Shown: one piece after another, positions 34,478-42,322 of the stretch
How positions within the stretch are numbered: the stretch's first letter is position 1
How the letters are laid out: the number at the start of each line of letters is the position of its first letter
Origin: an uncultured Aquabacterium sp.
GTDB lineage: Bacteria; Pseudomonadota; Gammaproteobacteria; Burkholderiales; Burkholderiaceae_C
Assembly (NCBI RefSeq): GCF_947366995.1
Contig: NZ_CANBCC010000033.1
Span: 1-42,322, forward strand
Length of the DNA stretch: 42,322 nucleotides
Reading direction: 5' to 3'
The notes under the pieces: generated by a model
Told to the model about the DNA's origin: nothing
What the model saw: only the letters and a program-made list of their open reading frames with translations
Databases searched by the model: none
Position numbers and translations under genes: made by a program

Positions 34478-34696
34478 TCAGTCCCAGTCGGCCCGGATGG
34501 CCTGTGCCATGCCGTCAAGCGCCAGATAGCGGCGTCGGTACATGGCACGCTTGCGGGCGTCCACTTCTTCCAGCGGGCGACGCTCCAAAGCCCGGGGCAG
34601 CTGCCAGTGGGCGTCGGCCCCCTGCGTCCCACCGGCTTCTTGCCAGAACGCCCGGTAGTCGAAGTGGACGGCGGTTTCGGCCGTCACGGGCATCAT
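34478..34696 (-). CDS. Small protein of unknown function at the end of the metal-efflux operon
   Basis: The 72-codon ORF begins with two Met codons (34694-34696 and 34691-34693) that overlap the stop codon of the RND pump gene by up to four bases (ATGA), a typical sign of translational coupling. The product is soluble, without signal peptide or membrane helix, and contains HFDYRAFWQEAGG, ALERRPLEEVDARKRAMYRR and an acidic end (RADWD). I do not recognise the family. Overlap with the pump gene argues for a real gene with a role linked to metal efflux, but it could also be incidental. It is too short for homology claims by eye. Confidence 0.6.
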   Translation of the reverse strand: MMPVTAETAVHFDYRAFWQEAGGTQGADAHWQLPRALERRPLEEVDARKRAMYRRRYLALDGMAQAIRADWD

Positions 34697-37600
34697 GCTT
34701 CGGACTCCGGCTCGAACACGCCGAGCAGGGTAGGCAGCAGCAGCAGCGTGAACACGGTGGCAGAAATGATGCCGCCGACGATCACAAGGGCAAACGGTCG
34801 CTGTGTTTCGGAGCCGATGCCGTGCGACAAGGCGGCCGGCAAGAGACCAAGCCCGGCCATGAGCGCCGTCATGAGGATGGGCCGCAAGCGCACGACTGCC
34901 CCCTGGACGATGGCCTGGCTGCGGCTCAGCCCGTTGTCCAGCTTGGACTGCACCTCTTCGACCAGGATCACGCCGTTTTGCACGCAGATGCCGGCCACGG
35001 CGATGAAGCCGACTGCCGCCGAGATCGACAGGTGCATGCCGGCCAGGCCGAGGGCGACGAAGCCGCCGATGAGGGTGAAGGGCACCATGGCAAGCACGAG
35101 CGTGGCACGCAGCACCGAGCGGAACGCCCAGAACAGCAGCACGAAGATGCCGCCCAGTGACAGCGGCACGACCACCAGCAGGCGCTTGAGCGCCCGTTGC
35201 TGGTTCTCGAACTGGCCGCCCCACGTCATCGAATAACCCTGGGGCAGGTGCACCGTGCGAGCAACCTTGTCCTGGGCTTCGGCCACGAAGCTGCCCTGAT
35301 CTCGACCACGCAGGTTGGCCTTGATGTGCACCATGCGTCCGCCCGCCTCACGCGAGATCCGCGTCGGGCCTTGTCGCACCGAGACCGAGGCCAGCTCGGA
35401 CAAGGGCACGCTGCCGCCTCCGGGCAGGGCCACTGGCAGGCGTCCAACGGCCTCGATGGCATCGCGATAGGGTCGGTCGAAACGCAGGGTGACGTTCGCG
35501 TTGCGCCGGGCCTCGTAGAAGGTGTTGACCGTGCGGCCCCCCAGCGCGGTTTCGACCACCGCATTGAAGTCTTCGATGGTGACGCCATAACGCGCCAGGC
35601 GATCCCGGTCGGGCAGCACCGACACCTCGCTGAGCCCGCTGATGCGGATGGGCTCGACGTCGGCAGCGCCCCGGATGCCGGATAGCACGGACGCCACCTG
35701 ATCGGCCTTCTGGCTCAGCACCTCGAGGTCGGGACCGAAGATCTTGATGGCCAGTTCGCCCTTGCCGCCCGACAGCGCCTCTTCCACGTTGTCCTGGATG
35801 ATCTGACTGAAGTTCGGGTGCACGCCCGGGATCACAGTCATGCGGCCGGCGAGATGGGCGATCAGCGCCTCCTTGTCGGCAAAGCGCCAGGTGCCCCGGG
35901 GCTTGAGGTCGGCCAGCATCTCGATGCTGTTCGGTCCCTTGGGGTCGGTGCCGTCGTCGGGGCGTCCAATGTGCGTCACGACCTTGCGGACCTCGGGGGT
36001 CTCCAGCAGGATGGCGCGCAGACGGGACTCCACCGCGCGGGTCGAGGCCATGCTGCTGGAAGGCGGCAGGCTGAGCGTGATCCACAGGTTGCCTTCATCG
36101 AGCTTGGGCAAGAACTCACTGCCCAGCAGCGGCACCAGCAGCAGGGCCGCACCCAGCACCGACACCGAACCCACGATCACCATGCGGCTGCGTTCGCGGC
36201 ACCACAACAGCGAGCGCATGTACTGATCCTTCAGCCTGTCCATCCACGGCAGGTGCTTTTCGAGCAGTGTGCGGCGACCCAGGAGAAAAGCCAGCATCGT
36301 GGGCACCCAGGTCAGCGTCAGGACAACGGCGCCGGCCAGCGCGAACGACAGCGTGAAGGCCATCGGCGAGAAGATCTTGCCCTCGACCCGCTGGAACGTG
36401 AAGATGGGCAGGAAGGCCAGGACGATGATCCCCTTGGAGAACACGATCGGGTGGCCCATGGCGGTGGCCGTCTGGCGCAAGGCGATCAGGCGGTGCGCCG
36501 GGTCGGACCGCGCGGCGCCCTCCGCCGAATCCAGCGTGAGCCGCACCATCAAGGCTTCGACCAGCACCACGGCCGAGTCGATGATGATGCCGAAGTCGAC
36601 AGCGCCCAGCGAGATCAGGTTGGCCGACATCCCCTTCAGGTGCATCAGCGTGAACGCGGTGAGCAATGAGAGCGGGATGACGCTGGCCACGATCAGCGCG
36701 ACCGCCCAGTTGCGCAGGAAGAGCACCAGAATGGCCACCACCAGCACGGCACCCACAAGCATGTTCTCGGCCACCGTGTGCACGGTGTGTTCGATGAGGT
36801 CGCGGCGGTCGTAGATGCGTTCGATGTGCACGCCCTTGGGCAGCCGTGATTCGAGCTCCTTGAGCCCACCGGCCAGCGAGGCGATCACCTTGGCCGGGTC
36901 CTGGCCGCGGATCATGTTCACGATGCCTTCGACGACGTCGTTGTCGCGGTCGAGCGCCACGATGCCGGAGCGCTCACGCTCGCCCCAGGCCACTTCGGCC
37001 AGATCGTCCACGGTGATGGCCGTGCCGTTGCGCGCGGCGACCACGGTGCGTCGCACATCGGTCAGCGAGGTGAACAGTCCCAGCGAACGCACCACCAGCG
37101 CCTCGTCGCCGCGCACCAGCACGCCGCCGCCGGCATTGGCACTGCCCTTGGCCAGCGCGGCCTGCAGTTCAGACAACGAGATGCCGAACTTGGTGAGCGC
37201 GTCGGGCCGGGCCCGAACTTGCACCTCCAGCAGGGCGCCGCCGATGGTGACGACGTCGGCGATGCCGGGCACGCGGCGCAGTGCAGGCCGCACCACCGTG
37301 TCCTGCAGCGTGCGCAGCTCGGACAGCGGCATGCCGGCCGGACCACGCAGGGTGTAGCGGAACACCTCACCCACCGCGGTGGTGAGGGGGGCCAGCTGGG
37401 GCGTGGTGCCCGGAGGCAGGCTCACGTTCTGCAGCTTCTCGAGCACCTGCTGGCGCGCGAAGTAATCATCCGTGCCATCCGAGAACAGCAGGGTCACCAC
37501 CGACAGGCCGGTCATCGAGACCGAGCGCAGCTGCGTGATACGCGGCACGCCGCTCATCTCGGCCTCGATCGGCCGCGAGACCATGCGCTCGACCTCCTCC

Positions 37601-37773
37601 GGCGCACCGGACGGGTAGGCCGTGATGATCTGGACCTGCACGTCCTGCACGTCGGGGAAGGCCTCGACGGGCAGGTTGCCCACCGCGTAGCCCCCCACCA
37701 GAAGCAATGCCCCGATGACGAGCACCACGAAGACGCGCTGATTCAGCGCGAAACGAACCATCTTGTCGAGCAT
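34693..37773 (-). CDS. Heavy-metal efflux RND transporter (CzcA family)
   Basis: The 1026-residue inner-membrane pump drives metal-ion export with proton flow through a tripartite channel. It has twelve predicted membrane helices and two large periplasmic loops. The fourth helix carries DFGIIIDSAVVLVEA with D393, D399 and E406 at exactly the spacing of the proton-relay residues of CzcA (D402, D408, E415). The consensus reads DGA and VEN in classical Czc pumps; here it is DSA and VEA, so the metal is uncertain. It starts one base after the adaptor stop (TGAcATG). Zn, Co, Cd or Ni are the usual substrates of the CzcA branch. It lacks the Met-rich clusters expected for Cu/Ag pumps, as far as can be seen by eye. 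Confidence 0.95.
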   Translation of the reverse strand: MLDKMVRFALNQRVFVVLVIGALLLVGGYAVGNLPVEAFPDVQDVQVQIITAYPSGAPEEVERMVSRPIEAEMSGVPRITQLRSVSMTGLSVVTLLFSDGTDDYFARQQVLEKLQNVSLPPGTTPQLAPLTTAVGEVFRYTLRGPAGMPLSELRTLQDTVVRPALRRVPGIADVVTIGGALLEVQVRARPDALTKFGISLSELQAALAKGSANAGGGVLVRGDEALVVRSLGLFTSLTDVRRTVVAARNGTAITVDDLAEVAWGERERSGIVALDRDNDVVEGIVNMIRGQDPAKVIASLAGGLKELESRLPKGVHIERIYDRRDLIEHTVHTVAENMLVGAVLVVAILVLFLRNWAVALIVASVIPLSLLTAFTLMHLKGMSANLISLGAVDFGIIIDSAVVLVEALMVRLTLDSAEGAARSDPAHRLIALRQTATAMGHPIVFSKGIIVLAFLPIFTFQRVEGKIFSPMAFTLSFALAGAVVLTLTWVPTMLAFLLGRRTLLEKHLPWMDRLKDQYMRSLLWCRERSRMVIVGSVSVLGAALLLVPLLGSEFLPKLDEGNLWITLSLPPSSSMASTRAVESRLRAILLETPEVRKVVTHIGRPDDGTDPKGPNSIEMLADLKPRGTWRFADKEALIAHLAGRMTVIPGVHPNFSQIIQDNVEEALSGGKGELAIKIFGPDLEVLSQKADQVASVLSGIRGAADVEPIRISGLSEVSVLPDRDRLARYGVTIEDFNAVVETALGGRTVNTFYEARRNANVTLRFDRPYRDAIEAVGRLPVALPGGGSVPLSELASVSVRQGPTRISREAGGRMVHIKANLRGRDQGSFVAEAQDKVARTVHLPQGYSMTWGGQFENQQRALKRLLVVVPLSLGGIFVLLFWAFRSVLRATLVLAMVPFTLIGGFVALGLAGMHLSISAAVGFIAVAGICVQNGVILVEEVQSKLDNGLSRSQAIVQGAVVRLRPILMTALMAGLGLLPAALSHGIGSETQRPFALVIVGGIISATVFTLLLLPTLLGVFEPESEA

Positions 37774-37774
37774 G

Positions 37775-38923
37775 TCAGTCGTCCGATGCCAGTTCAGCTT
37801 CGAGCAGGATGGCGCCCTGCGTCACCACGCGGTCGTCCGGCTTGAGGCCAGCGCGGACATGGCTCACCAGGCGGCCACGGTGGGCCAGGGTGACCGGCGT
37901 GCGGGCCAGCAGCCCCGGCGCGCGCTCGACGAACACGAAGTCCTGAACGCCGACCGTCACGAGCGCGCTGTTGGGCACCTCCACCGCGGCTTCGGCGCCG
38001 TCTGCGAGCGGAACAAGGCGCACGAACAGCTCGGGGCGCGCGCCCGGAACCGGCTCGGCAATGTGCGCACGCACCGCCACGCGCCGGGTCGCGGCGTCCA
38101 GCATGTTGCCCACGTGCACGATGCGGCCGCTCATGGGCGCCAGCGAATGGCCATCGTCCTCGATGCGCACGGTCTGCCCCAGGCGCAGGACATTGGCGTC
38201 GGCCTCCGGCACATCCGCCACCACATCGAGTCGACCTGGGTCGGTGACGACAAAGGCCGGATCGGCCGCATCCGGGCGCAACTCCTGCCCCGGGTTGAGC
38301 TGCCGGGACGCCACCACGCCGGCCAGCGGCGCCCTCAGCGCAAAGCGCCCGTCGGAGGCCACCGAGCCCAGGCTGCGCAGCCGGGCCGAGGCACGCTCCA
38401 GCTCGGCCTGCGCCACACGGGCCTCGGCCCGAGCCGCTTCCAGCTCCCGCGTGGCGATCACCCCCGCCTCATTCAAGCCCTGCGCGCGCCGCCATGCCGC
38501 TTCACGGCTGTCACGGTCCGCCTCGGCCTTGCGCGCATCGGCCACGGCCGCCGCGGCATCCGGGGCCACGACCCAGGCCAGGACATCGCCCGCCCGCACC
38601 AGCTGGCCGGGCCGGGCCACCACCTCCACCACCCTTCCGGGCAGGGGGCTGAACACGCGCACGGTGTGGTCTTCATCGGGCACCAGGCGTGCCGGCAGCG
38701 GCTCGACCAGCGGCGGAATGGAGCGCTTCACCGGCTGGATCGCCAGGTGAGCCAGTTGAGGTGAACCGGGTGGATAGCGCAGTTGGTCCGGCGCGATCCG
38801 GGTCGTCGCCGAGGCGACGGGGGTCTCTGGCTCCGCCTGGTCGGGAGCAAAGCGGGAGGCGGCCACGGCGAGGCCGACCACGGCGGCCGCGGCCCCCGCG
38901 TACAGCTGGAAGGTCTTGTTCAT
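37775..38923 (-). CDS. Periplasmic adaptor subunit of RND metal efflux (CzcB family)
   Basis: The 382-residue membrane-fusion protein links the RND pump to the outer-membrane channel. An N-terminal anchor (6-25, QLYAGAAAAVVGLAVAASRF) is followed by a beta-barrel/lipoyl region (FSPLPGRVVEVVARPGQLV), an alpha-helical hairpin (about 120-190, RDSREAAWRRAQGLNEAGV), the second lipoyl half (APLAGVVASRQLNPGQELRP) and a C-terminal barrel. ATG 38923 overlaps the stop of the upstream tolC-type gene by four bases (ATGA), which fixes the start. It has no His-rich N-terminal segment, which some CzcB proteins use for metal binding. It is the middle gene of a czcCBA-ordered operon. Confidence 0.94.
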   Translation of the reverse strand: MNKTFQLYAGAAAAVVGLAVAASRFAPDQAEPETPVASATTRIAPDQLRYPPGSPQLAHLAIQPVKRSIPPLVEPLPARLVPDEDHTVRVFSPLPGRVVEVVARPGQLVRAGDVLAWVVAPDAAAAVADARKAEADRDSREAAWRRAQGLNEAGVIATRELEAARAEARVAQAELERASARLRSLGSVASDGRFALRAPLAGVVASRQLNPGQELRPDAADPAFVVTDPGRLDVVADVPEADANVLRLGQTVRIEDDGHSLAPMSGRIVHVGNMLDAATRRVAVRAHIAEPVPGARPELFVRLVPLADGAEAAVEVPNSALVTVGVQDFVFVERAPGLLARTPVTLAHRGRLVSHVRAGLKPDDRVVTQGAILLEAELASDD

Positions 38924-40248
38924 GGGGTAACGACGTGAGCAGCAGAGAGGTCGGCACCGGGCAGGCCCGGGGCGTCGACGAGAAGAGCCAGGGTGGAGCG
39001 GACCATGGCGTGGTCGGCTTGTGCGGCAACGTGTTCGAGCTCCACCGCGTGCAGCGTGCGGCGGGCATCCAGCAGGTCCTGCAGGCCCAGCGCGCCCTGA
39101 GTACGGGCGTACTCGCTGGCTTTGAGCGCCTCGCGCGCCTGCGGCAGCAACTGCCGCTCGATGCGCGTCAATCGCGTGCGGGCGGTTTCCCATGCCGCAA
39201 GCAGGTTCTCGAGTTCCGCCTGGGCCACTGCGAGCGTGCGCTCGTGCTCGGCACGGGCGTCTTCGAGCTGGACCAGCGCCTTGGCCAGCGGGCCGGCCTG
39301 GCGGTCTGCCACCCCCAGCGGCACCGACACGCCAATGCCCCACAGGCGCTGCCCGACGGGCGGATCGTGCTCGAACTGCACGCCAACCGTGACATCGGCC
39401 TTGCGCTGGGCTTCGGCCAGCGACACGGCCGCTTCTGCCTGGGCCATTCGCTCCTGAGCGGCGCGCACTTCAGGTCGACGGGCCACGGCGGCCTGGATCA
39501 TGGCGTGATCCAGCGGGATCGCCCGTTGGTCATCGGGCCAGGGATCGTCCGCGCTCAGTGCGGCTGCGCGCTCGTCGCGCTCGAGCGCCAGCACCTGGCG
39601 CAAGCGCTGGCGGGCCTGCTGCAACTGCAGCTCGCTCTGAGCCTGCTCGTTGGCCGCCCGGTCGGCCTCGACGGACAGCCGGGTGGTTTCCAGCCTGGAG
39701 AGATCGCCACGGGCCAGCCTCTCCAGCGCGATGTCGCGGCCCTGCGCGGCCAGCCGCGCGTTGTCTCGGGCAATGTCGGTCTGGGCCTGGGCGAGCTTCA
39801 GGCGCCAGTAGGCCTCGGCCGCCGCGGCCGACTGCAAGCGGGCGGTCGCCTGAACGTCCAGACTCGCCGCGGCCACGCCGGCCTCGGCCACCTTTGTGCG
39901 CCAGGCACGCTTGTCACCCCGTTCCAGGGTCTGCTCAAGACGCAGGATGGTGTCGAACGGGCGGGACCAGGGGCCGCCGTGACCCATCTGCCTGGGATTG
40001 ATGGCCAGCGTGTTGAGGCTGAGCTGCATCGCCGGCGTGACACCGGCCGTGACCAGGTCGGCGCGGGCTCCTTCGAGCGCCCGTCGGGCCGACGACACAT
40101 CGCGCCCCGCCTCCACGGCCCGTGCCATCGCGGCAGACAGCGTCCATGACGCACCCGGCGGGCCGGCCGGGGCCCCGTCCGCCGGGGCAGCGTGGGCCGC
40201 AAGGGCGCCGGACATCAGGAGAATGACAGCACAAAGACCAGATCGCAT
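38920..40248 (-). CDS. TolC-family outer-membrane channel (CzcC-like)
   Basis: The 442-residue protein is the outer-membrane component of the tripartite metal efflux system. After a signal peptide (1-20, LCAVILLMSGALAAHA) come two repeats of long helices with the OEP pattern (AAEAYWRLKLAQAQTDIARD; AQAELENLLAAWETARTRL) and short barrel strands (VGVQFEHDPPVGQRLWGIGV; VPLG). The ATG at 40248 was chosen because a weak GGAAG ribosome-binding site precedes it and the signal peptide starts there; an in-frame start at 40278 is possible. It is the first gene of the operon, divergent from the two-component regulator, with an 86-base gap holding a direct repeat. Confidence 0.92.
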   Translation of the reverse strand: MRSGLCAVILLMSGALAAHAAPADGAPAGPPGASWTLSAAMARAVEAGRDVSSARRALEGARADLVTAGVTPAMQLSLNTLAINPRQMGHGGPWSRPFDTILRLEQTLERGDKRAWRTKVAEAGVAAASLDVQATARLQSAAAAEAYWRLKLAQAQTDIARDNARLAAQGRDIALERLARGDLSRLETTRLSVEADRAANEQAQSELQLQQARQRLRQVLALERDERAAALSADDPWPDDQRAIPLDHAMIQAAVARRPEVRAAQERMAQAEAAVSLAEAQRKADVTVGVQFEHDPPVGQRLWGIGVSVPLGVADRQAGPLAKALVQLEDARAEHERTLAVAQAELENLLAAWETARTRLTRIERQLLPQAREALKASEYARTQGALGLQDLLDARRTLHAVELEHVAAQADHAMVRSTLALLVDAPGLPGADLSAAHVVTP

Positions 40249-40307
40249 GACTTCCGGTCGAGTCGCCGACGGTGGCAAACTGACCGGGGCGCAGTCTCCT
40301 GCCGCTT

Positions 40308-40327
40308 CCTTTCACGAACCTTTCACG
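40308..40327 (+). promoter_or_regulatory. Tandem CCTTTCACG operator candidate of the two-component system
   Basis: CCTTTCACG occurs at 40308-40316 and again at 40319-40327, an 11-bp period typical of tandem half-sites bound by OmpR/PhoB-type response regulators. The second copy ends seven bases before the regulator's start codon, and the divergent efflux operon starts 86 bases away, so one site could control both. Confidence 0.6.
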
Positions 40328-40334
40328 GCCTTGC

Positions 40335-41012
40335 ATGCGCCTGCTCCTTGTTGAAGATGACGCACCCCTGGCCGCCGGGCTGGCCGCCACGCTGCGGCTC
40401 GGCGGCTATGCGGTCGACCCGGTCTCGACGGCCGCCGATGCCCGTGCCGCCGTGGCGGTGCAGCCCTTTGATGCGGTGATCCTCGACCTCAATCTGCCGG
40501 ATGGTGATGGCCTGACATTGCTGAGGGAATGGCGGCATCGTCGGGTGCGGCTGCCGGTGCTGATCCTGTCTGCACGCGATGCCGTCGAGGACCGCGTCAC
40601 CGGGCTGGATCTGGGTGCCGACGACTACCTCACCAAGCCCTTCGACCTGCCGGAGCTCGAGGCCCGCCTGCGCGTGCTCATCCGTCGCAGTCAGGGCGCC
40701 TGGGACAGCAGCGTTGCGGCGCTGGGCCCGCTGTCGCTCGACACGGCCGCCCGCCGCGCCACCTTGAACGGGCAGGACATGGGCCTGACCGCGCGCGAGT
40801 TCGCCTTGCTGCGCATGCTGGTCCTGCGATCGGGCCAGATTCAGCCGAAGGAAGCGCTGATCGCCCGACTGACGGACTTCGAGCAGGACATGAGCGCCAA
40901 TGCGCTGGACATCCTGGTACATCGGCTGCGCAAGAAGCTCTCCGGCAGCGGTCTGGGCATCCGCACCCTGCGGGGGCTGGGCTATCTGCTGGAGCAGGAG
41001 CCCGAGGCGTGA
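40335..41012 (+). CDS. OmpR/PhoB family response regulator
   Basis: The 225-residue regulator has a receiver domain (1-115) with acidic pocket E7/D8/D9, phospho-acceptor D51 in VILDLNLPDGDG, S79 and K101 (YLTKPF). A winged-helix DNA-binding domain (about 125-220) includes TAREFALLRMLVLRSGQIQ and ANALDILVHRLRKKL, and ends in the wing GIRTLRGLGYLL. It is related to the QseB/TctD/PmrA group. It is divergent from the metal-efflux operon and overlaps the sensor kinase start by four bases (GTGA), so the pair probably senses metal or envelope stress and activates the pump. No Shine-Dalgarno sequence is visible because the direct repeat occupies that position. Confidence 0.95.
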   Translation: MRLLLVEDDAPLAAGLAATLRLGGYAVDPVSTAADARAAVAVQPFDAVILDLNLPDGDGLTLLREWRHRRVRLPVLILSARDAVEDRVTGLDLGADDYLTKPFDLPELEARLRVLIRRSQGAWDSSVAALGPLSLDTAARRATLNGQDMGLTAREFALLRMLVLRSGQIQPKEALIARLTDFEQDMSANALDILVHRLRKKLSGSGLGIRTLRGLGYLLEQEPEA

Positions 41013-42322
41013 GAGGTAGCACACTCCAACGCCGGCTTGCGCGCCGGATGGGCGCGGTGCTGGTTCTCTTTGCAATCGCTGCCGCAGTCATCGTCTTCCA
41101 GCTGGCCAGCCGCTTCAGCGAGGAAGCGTACGATGAATGGCTGCTCGATACCGCGCGCTCCATCGCTCAGCTCATCAGGCCCCACAATGGCCTGCTCATC
41201 GCCGACCTCGCGCCGAACACACTCGATGCCGTGGTGTTCGATGCACACGACCGCGTGCTCTTTCGCATCGACAGCCCGACGCAAGGGCTCATTGCCGGCC
41301 AGACCAACCTGCCGCCTGGCACCCACACCGAAGGACACACCGTTCAGTACCACGACGTGGTCATCGACGGTCAGGCCATGCGACTGGTTCAGGTCACCCG
41401 CCTGGATCTCGTTCCCGGCCACCCGGTGGTTGTCAGCGTTGCCGAAACCCTCCACAAGCGAGACCGCCTCACCTCGCGTCTCATGGTCACGGTCATGGGG
41501 CTGATCGGGATGCTGGCCCTCGTCACCATGTGGGTGGCTGCCGACGTGATTCGCAGCGGCATGCGGCCGCTGGCCTTCCTGACGAAGACGATCCGCGCTC
41601 GCCAGCGCGACGACTTCACGCCGGTCTCCAGCGACGGGCTGACCGACGAGCTGCGCGTCTTCACCTCGGCACTCAATGACCTGCTGCGCCAGTTGGACGA
41701 AGCCGTGGGGCTGCAACGGCGCTTCGTCACCGACGCCGCCCACCAGCTGCGCACGCCCCTGGCCGCGCTGAAGGTCGAGCTGAGCCATGCCGAGCGGGAA
41801 ACCGATCCGGAGCAGCGGCGCCTGGCCATGCAGCAGCTCGGCGAAGGCGTGGAACGACTGGCGCGGCTGGTGCATCAGCTCCTCGGCCTGGCCCGCGCTG
41901 AACCGGGCGCCCTGACCCGGGTGGCGTTCAGCGACGTGTCGCTCGGCCCTTTGCTGCGCGAGGTGACGACCCGGTTCGTGCCCATGGCGCTGCGGGCCGA
42001 CGTCGACCTGGGCTACGAAGAGCTGGGGCACGCGACGGTGCGGGGCGACGCCCTGCTGCTGGAAGAAGCGGTCTCGAACCTGATCGACAACGCCCTGCGC
42101 TACGCGGGGCGCGGCGCCCGTGTCACGGTGCGGCTGCGGCTGGATGGCGCCCACGCCTGTGTCGAGATCGAAGACAACGGTCCCGGCGTGCCCGTGTCCG
42201 AGCTGCCCCACCTGGGCGCACGCTTTCACCGGTGCCCGGGTAGCCCCGCAGGGGGCTCGGGCCTGGGCCTGTCCATCGTGCGCGAGGTGGCCACGCTGCA
42301 TGGCGGCAGCGCTGCCTTCGCG
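41009..42322 (+). CDS. Two-component sensor histidine kinase, 3'-truncated by window end
   Basis: The reading frame starts at GTG 41009 inside the regulator's stop (GTGA) and runs open to the last base, giving 438 residues; the missing tail is probably short. It has a membrane helix at about 15-34, a periplasmic 2CSK_N-like sensor region (about 35-155), a second helix at about 157-178 and a HAMP-like linker. The dimerisation domain has H245 (FVTDAAHQLRTPLAALKVE). The ATPase domain carries NLIDNALRYAG (N box), DNGPGV (G1) and GGSGLGLSIVREV (G2). This is the TctE/QseC-like class. It should phosphorylate the preceding regulator and thus control the divergent metal-efflux operon. Signal unknown; no Cys or His cluster stands out in the periplasmic part apart from HNG, HTEGH and YHD. 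Confidence 0.94.
   Translation, partial: MRGSTLQRRLARRMGAVLVLFAIAAAVIVFQLASRFSEEAYDEWLLDTARSIAQLIRPHNGLLIADLAPNTLDAVVFDAHDRVLFRIDSPTQGLIAGQTNLPPGTHTEGHTVQYHDVVIDGQAMRLVQVTRLDLVPGHPVVVSVAETLHKRDRLTSRLMVTVMGLIGMLALVTMWVAADVIRSGMRPLAFLTKTIRARQRDDFTPVSSDGLTDELRVFTSALNDLLRQLDEAVGLQRRFVTDAAHQLRTPLAALKVELSHAERETDPEQRRLAMQQLGEGVERLARLVHQLLGLARAEPGALTRVAFSDVSLGPLLREVTTRFVPMALRADVDLGYEELGHATVRGDALLLEEAVSNLIDNALRYAGRGARVTVRLRLDGAHACVEIEDNGPGVPVSELPHLGARFHRCPGSPAGGSGLGLSIVREVATLHGGSAAFA

Noticed and set aside
1-42322. CRISPR arrays, tRNA, rRNA, insertion sequences or prophage
   Set aside because: No regularly spaced repeats, no recognisable RNA gene sequence, no transposase and no phage structural genes were seen; the lone recombinase is not enough to call a mobile element.

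Overview
The window looks like one contig from a GC-rich betaproteobacterium, most likely a Burkholderiales member. This is inferred from the H-NS type, the DUF2341/ExbB and Porin_5 families, the codon bias toward G/C in third positions and the gene mix; no rRNA or other marker gene is present to settle it. Bases 8-41 are an Illumina TruSeq read-2 adapter, so the first gene begins at an assembly edge and its apparent GTG start is synthetic.

Left part (43-15253, + strand): a seven-gene run. A giant filamentous-haemagglutinin-like protein (5' end missing) is followed by a secreted DUF2341-LamG domain fused to an ExbB/TolQ proton channel, two different ExbD proteins, a TonB-like transducer, a Porin_5-type beta-barrel and a periplasmic coiled-coil protein. 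This resembles an energised envelope system serving a giant surface protein. It is the best candidate here for a poorly described system. Two hairpins separate the giant gene from the energiser genes.

Middle part (15269-34403, mostly - strand): fabI with an AI-2E/PerM-type permease, an H-NS protein, a diverged tyrosine recombinase with an inverted repeat at its 5' end, and an AraC regulator divergent from a type I Baeyer-Villiger monooxygenase with a 10-bp direct repeat between them. Then come a translationally coupled pair (a PhoU-like protein and a pyruvate phosphate dikinase lacking its PEP domain), a histone-like tailed DNA-binding candidate, a chemoreceptor, and an operon of a cholesterol-oxidase-like GMC flavoprotein and a secreted CocE/NonD hydrolase. 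An orphan AraC N-terminal fragment sits upstream of that operon. A CapA-like protein and a FadR-type regulator converge on each other.

Right part (34478-42322): a czcCBA-like heavy-metal efflux operon on the - strand with overlapping or nearly overlapping genes and a small unknown ORF at its end, divergent from an OmpR-type response regulator and its sensor kinase (3' end cut by the window). An 11-bp-phased direct repeat lies directly before the regulator gene and is a good candidate operator.

No rRNA, tRNA, CRISPR array or insertion sequence was recognised.
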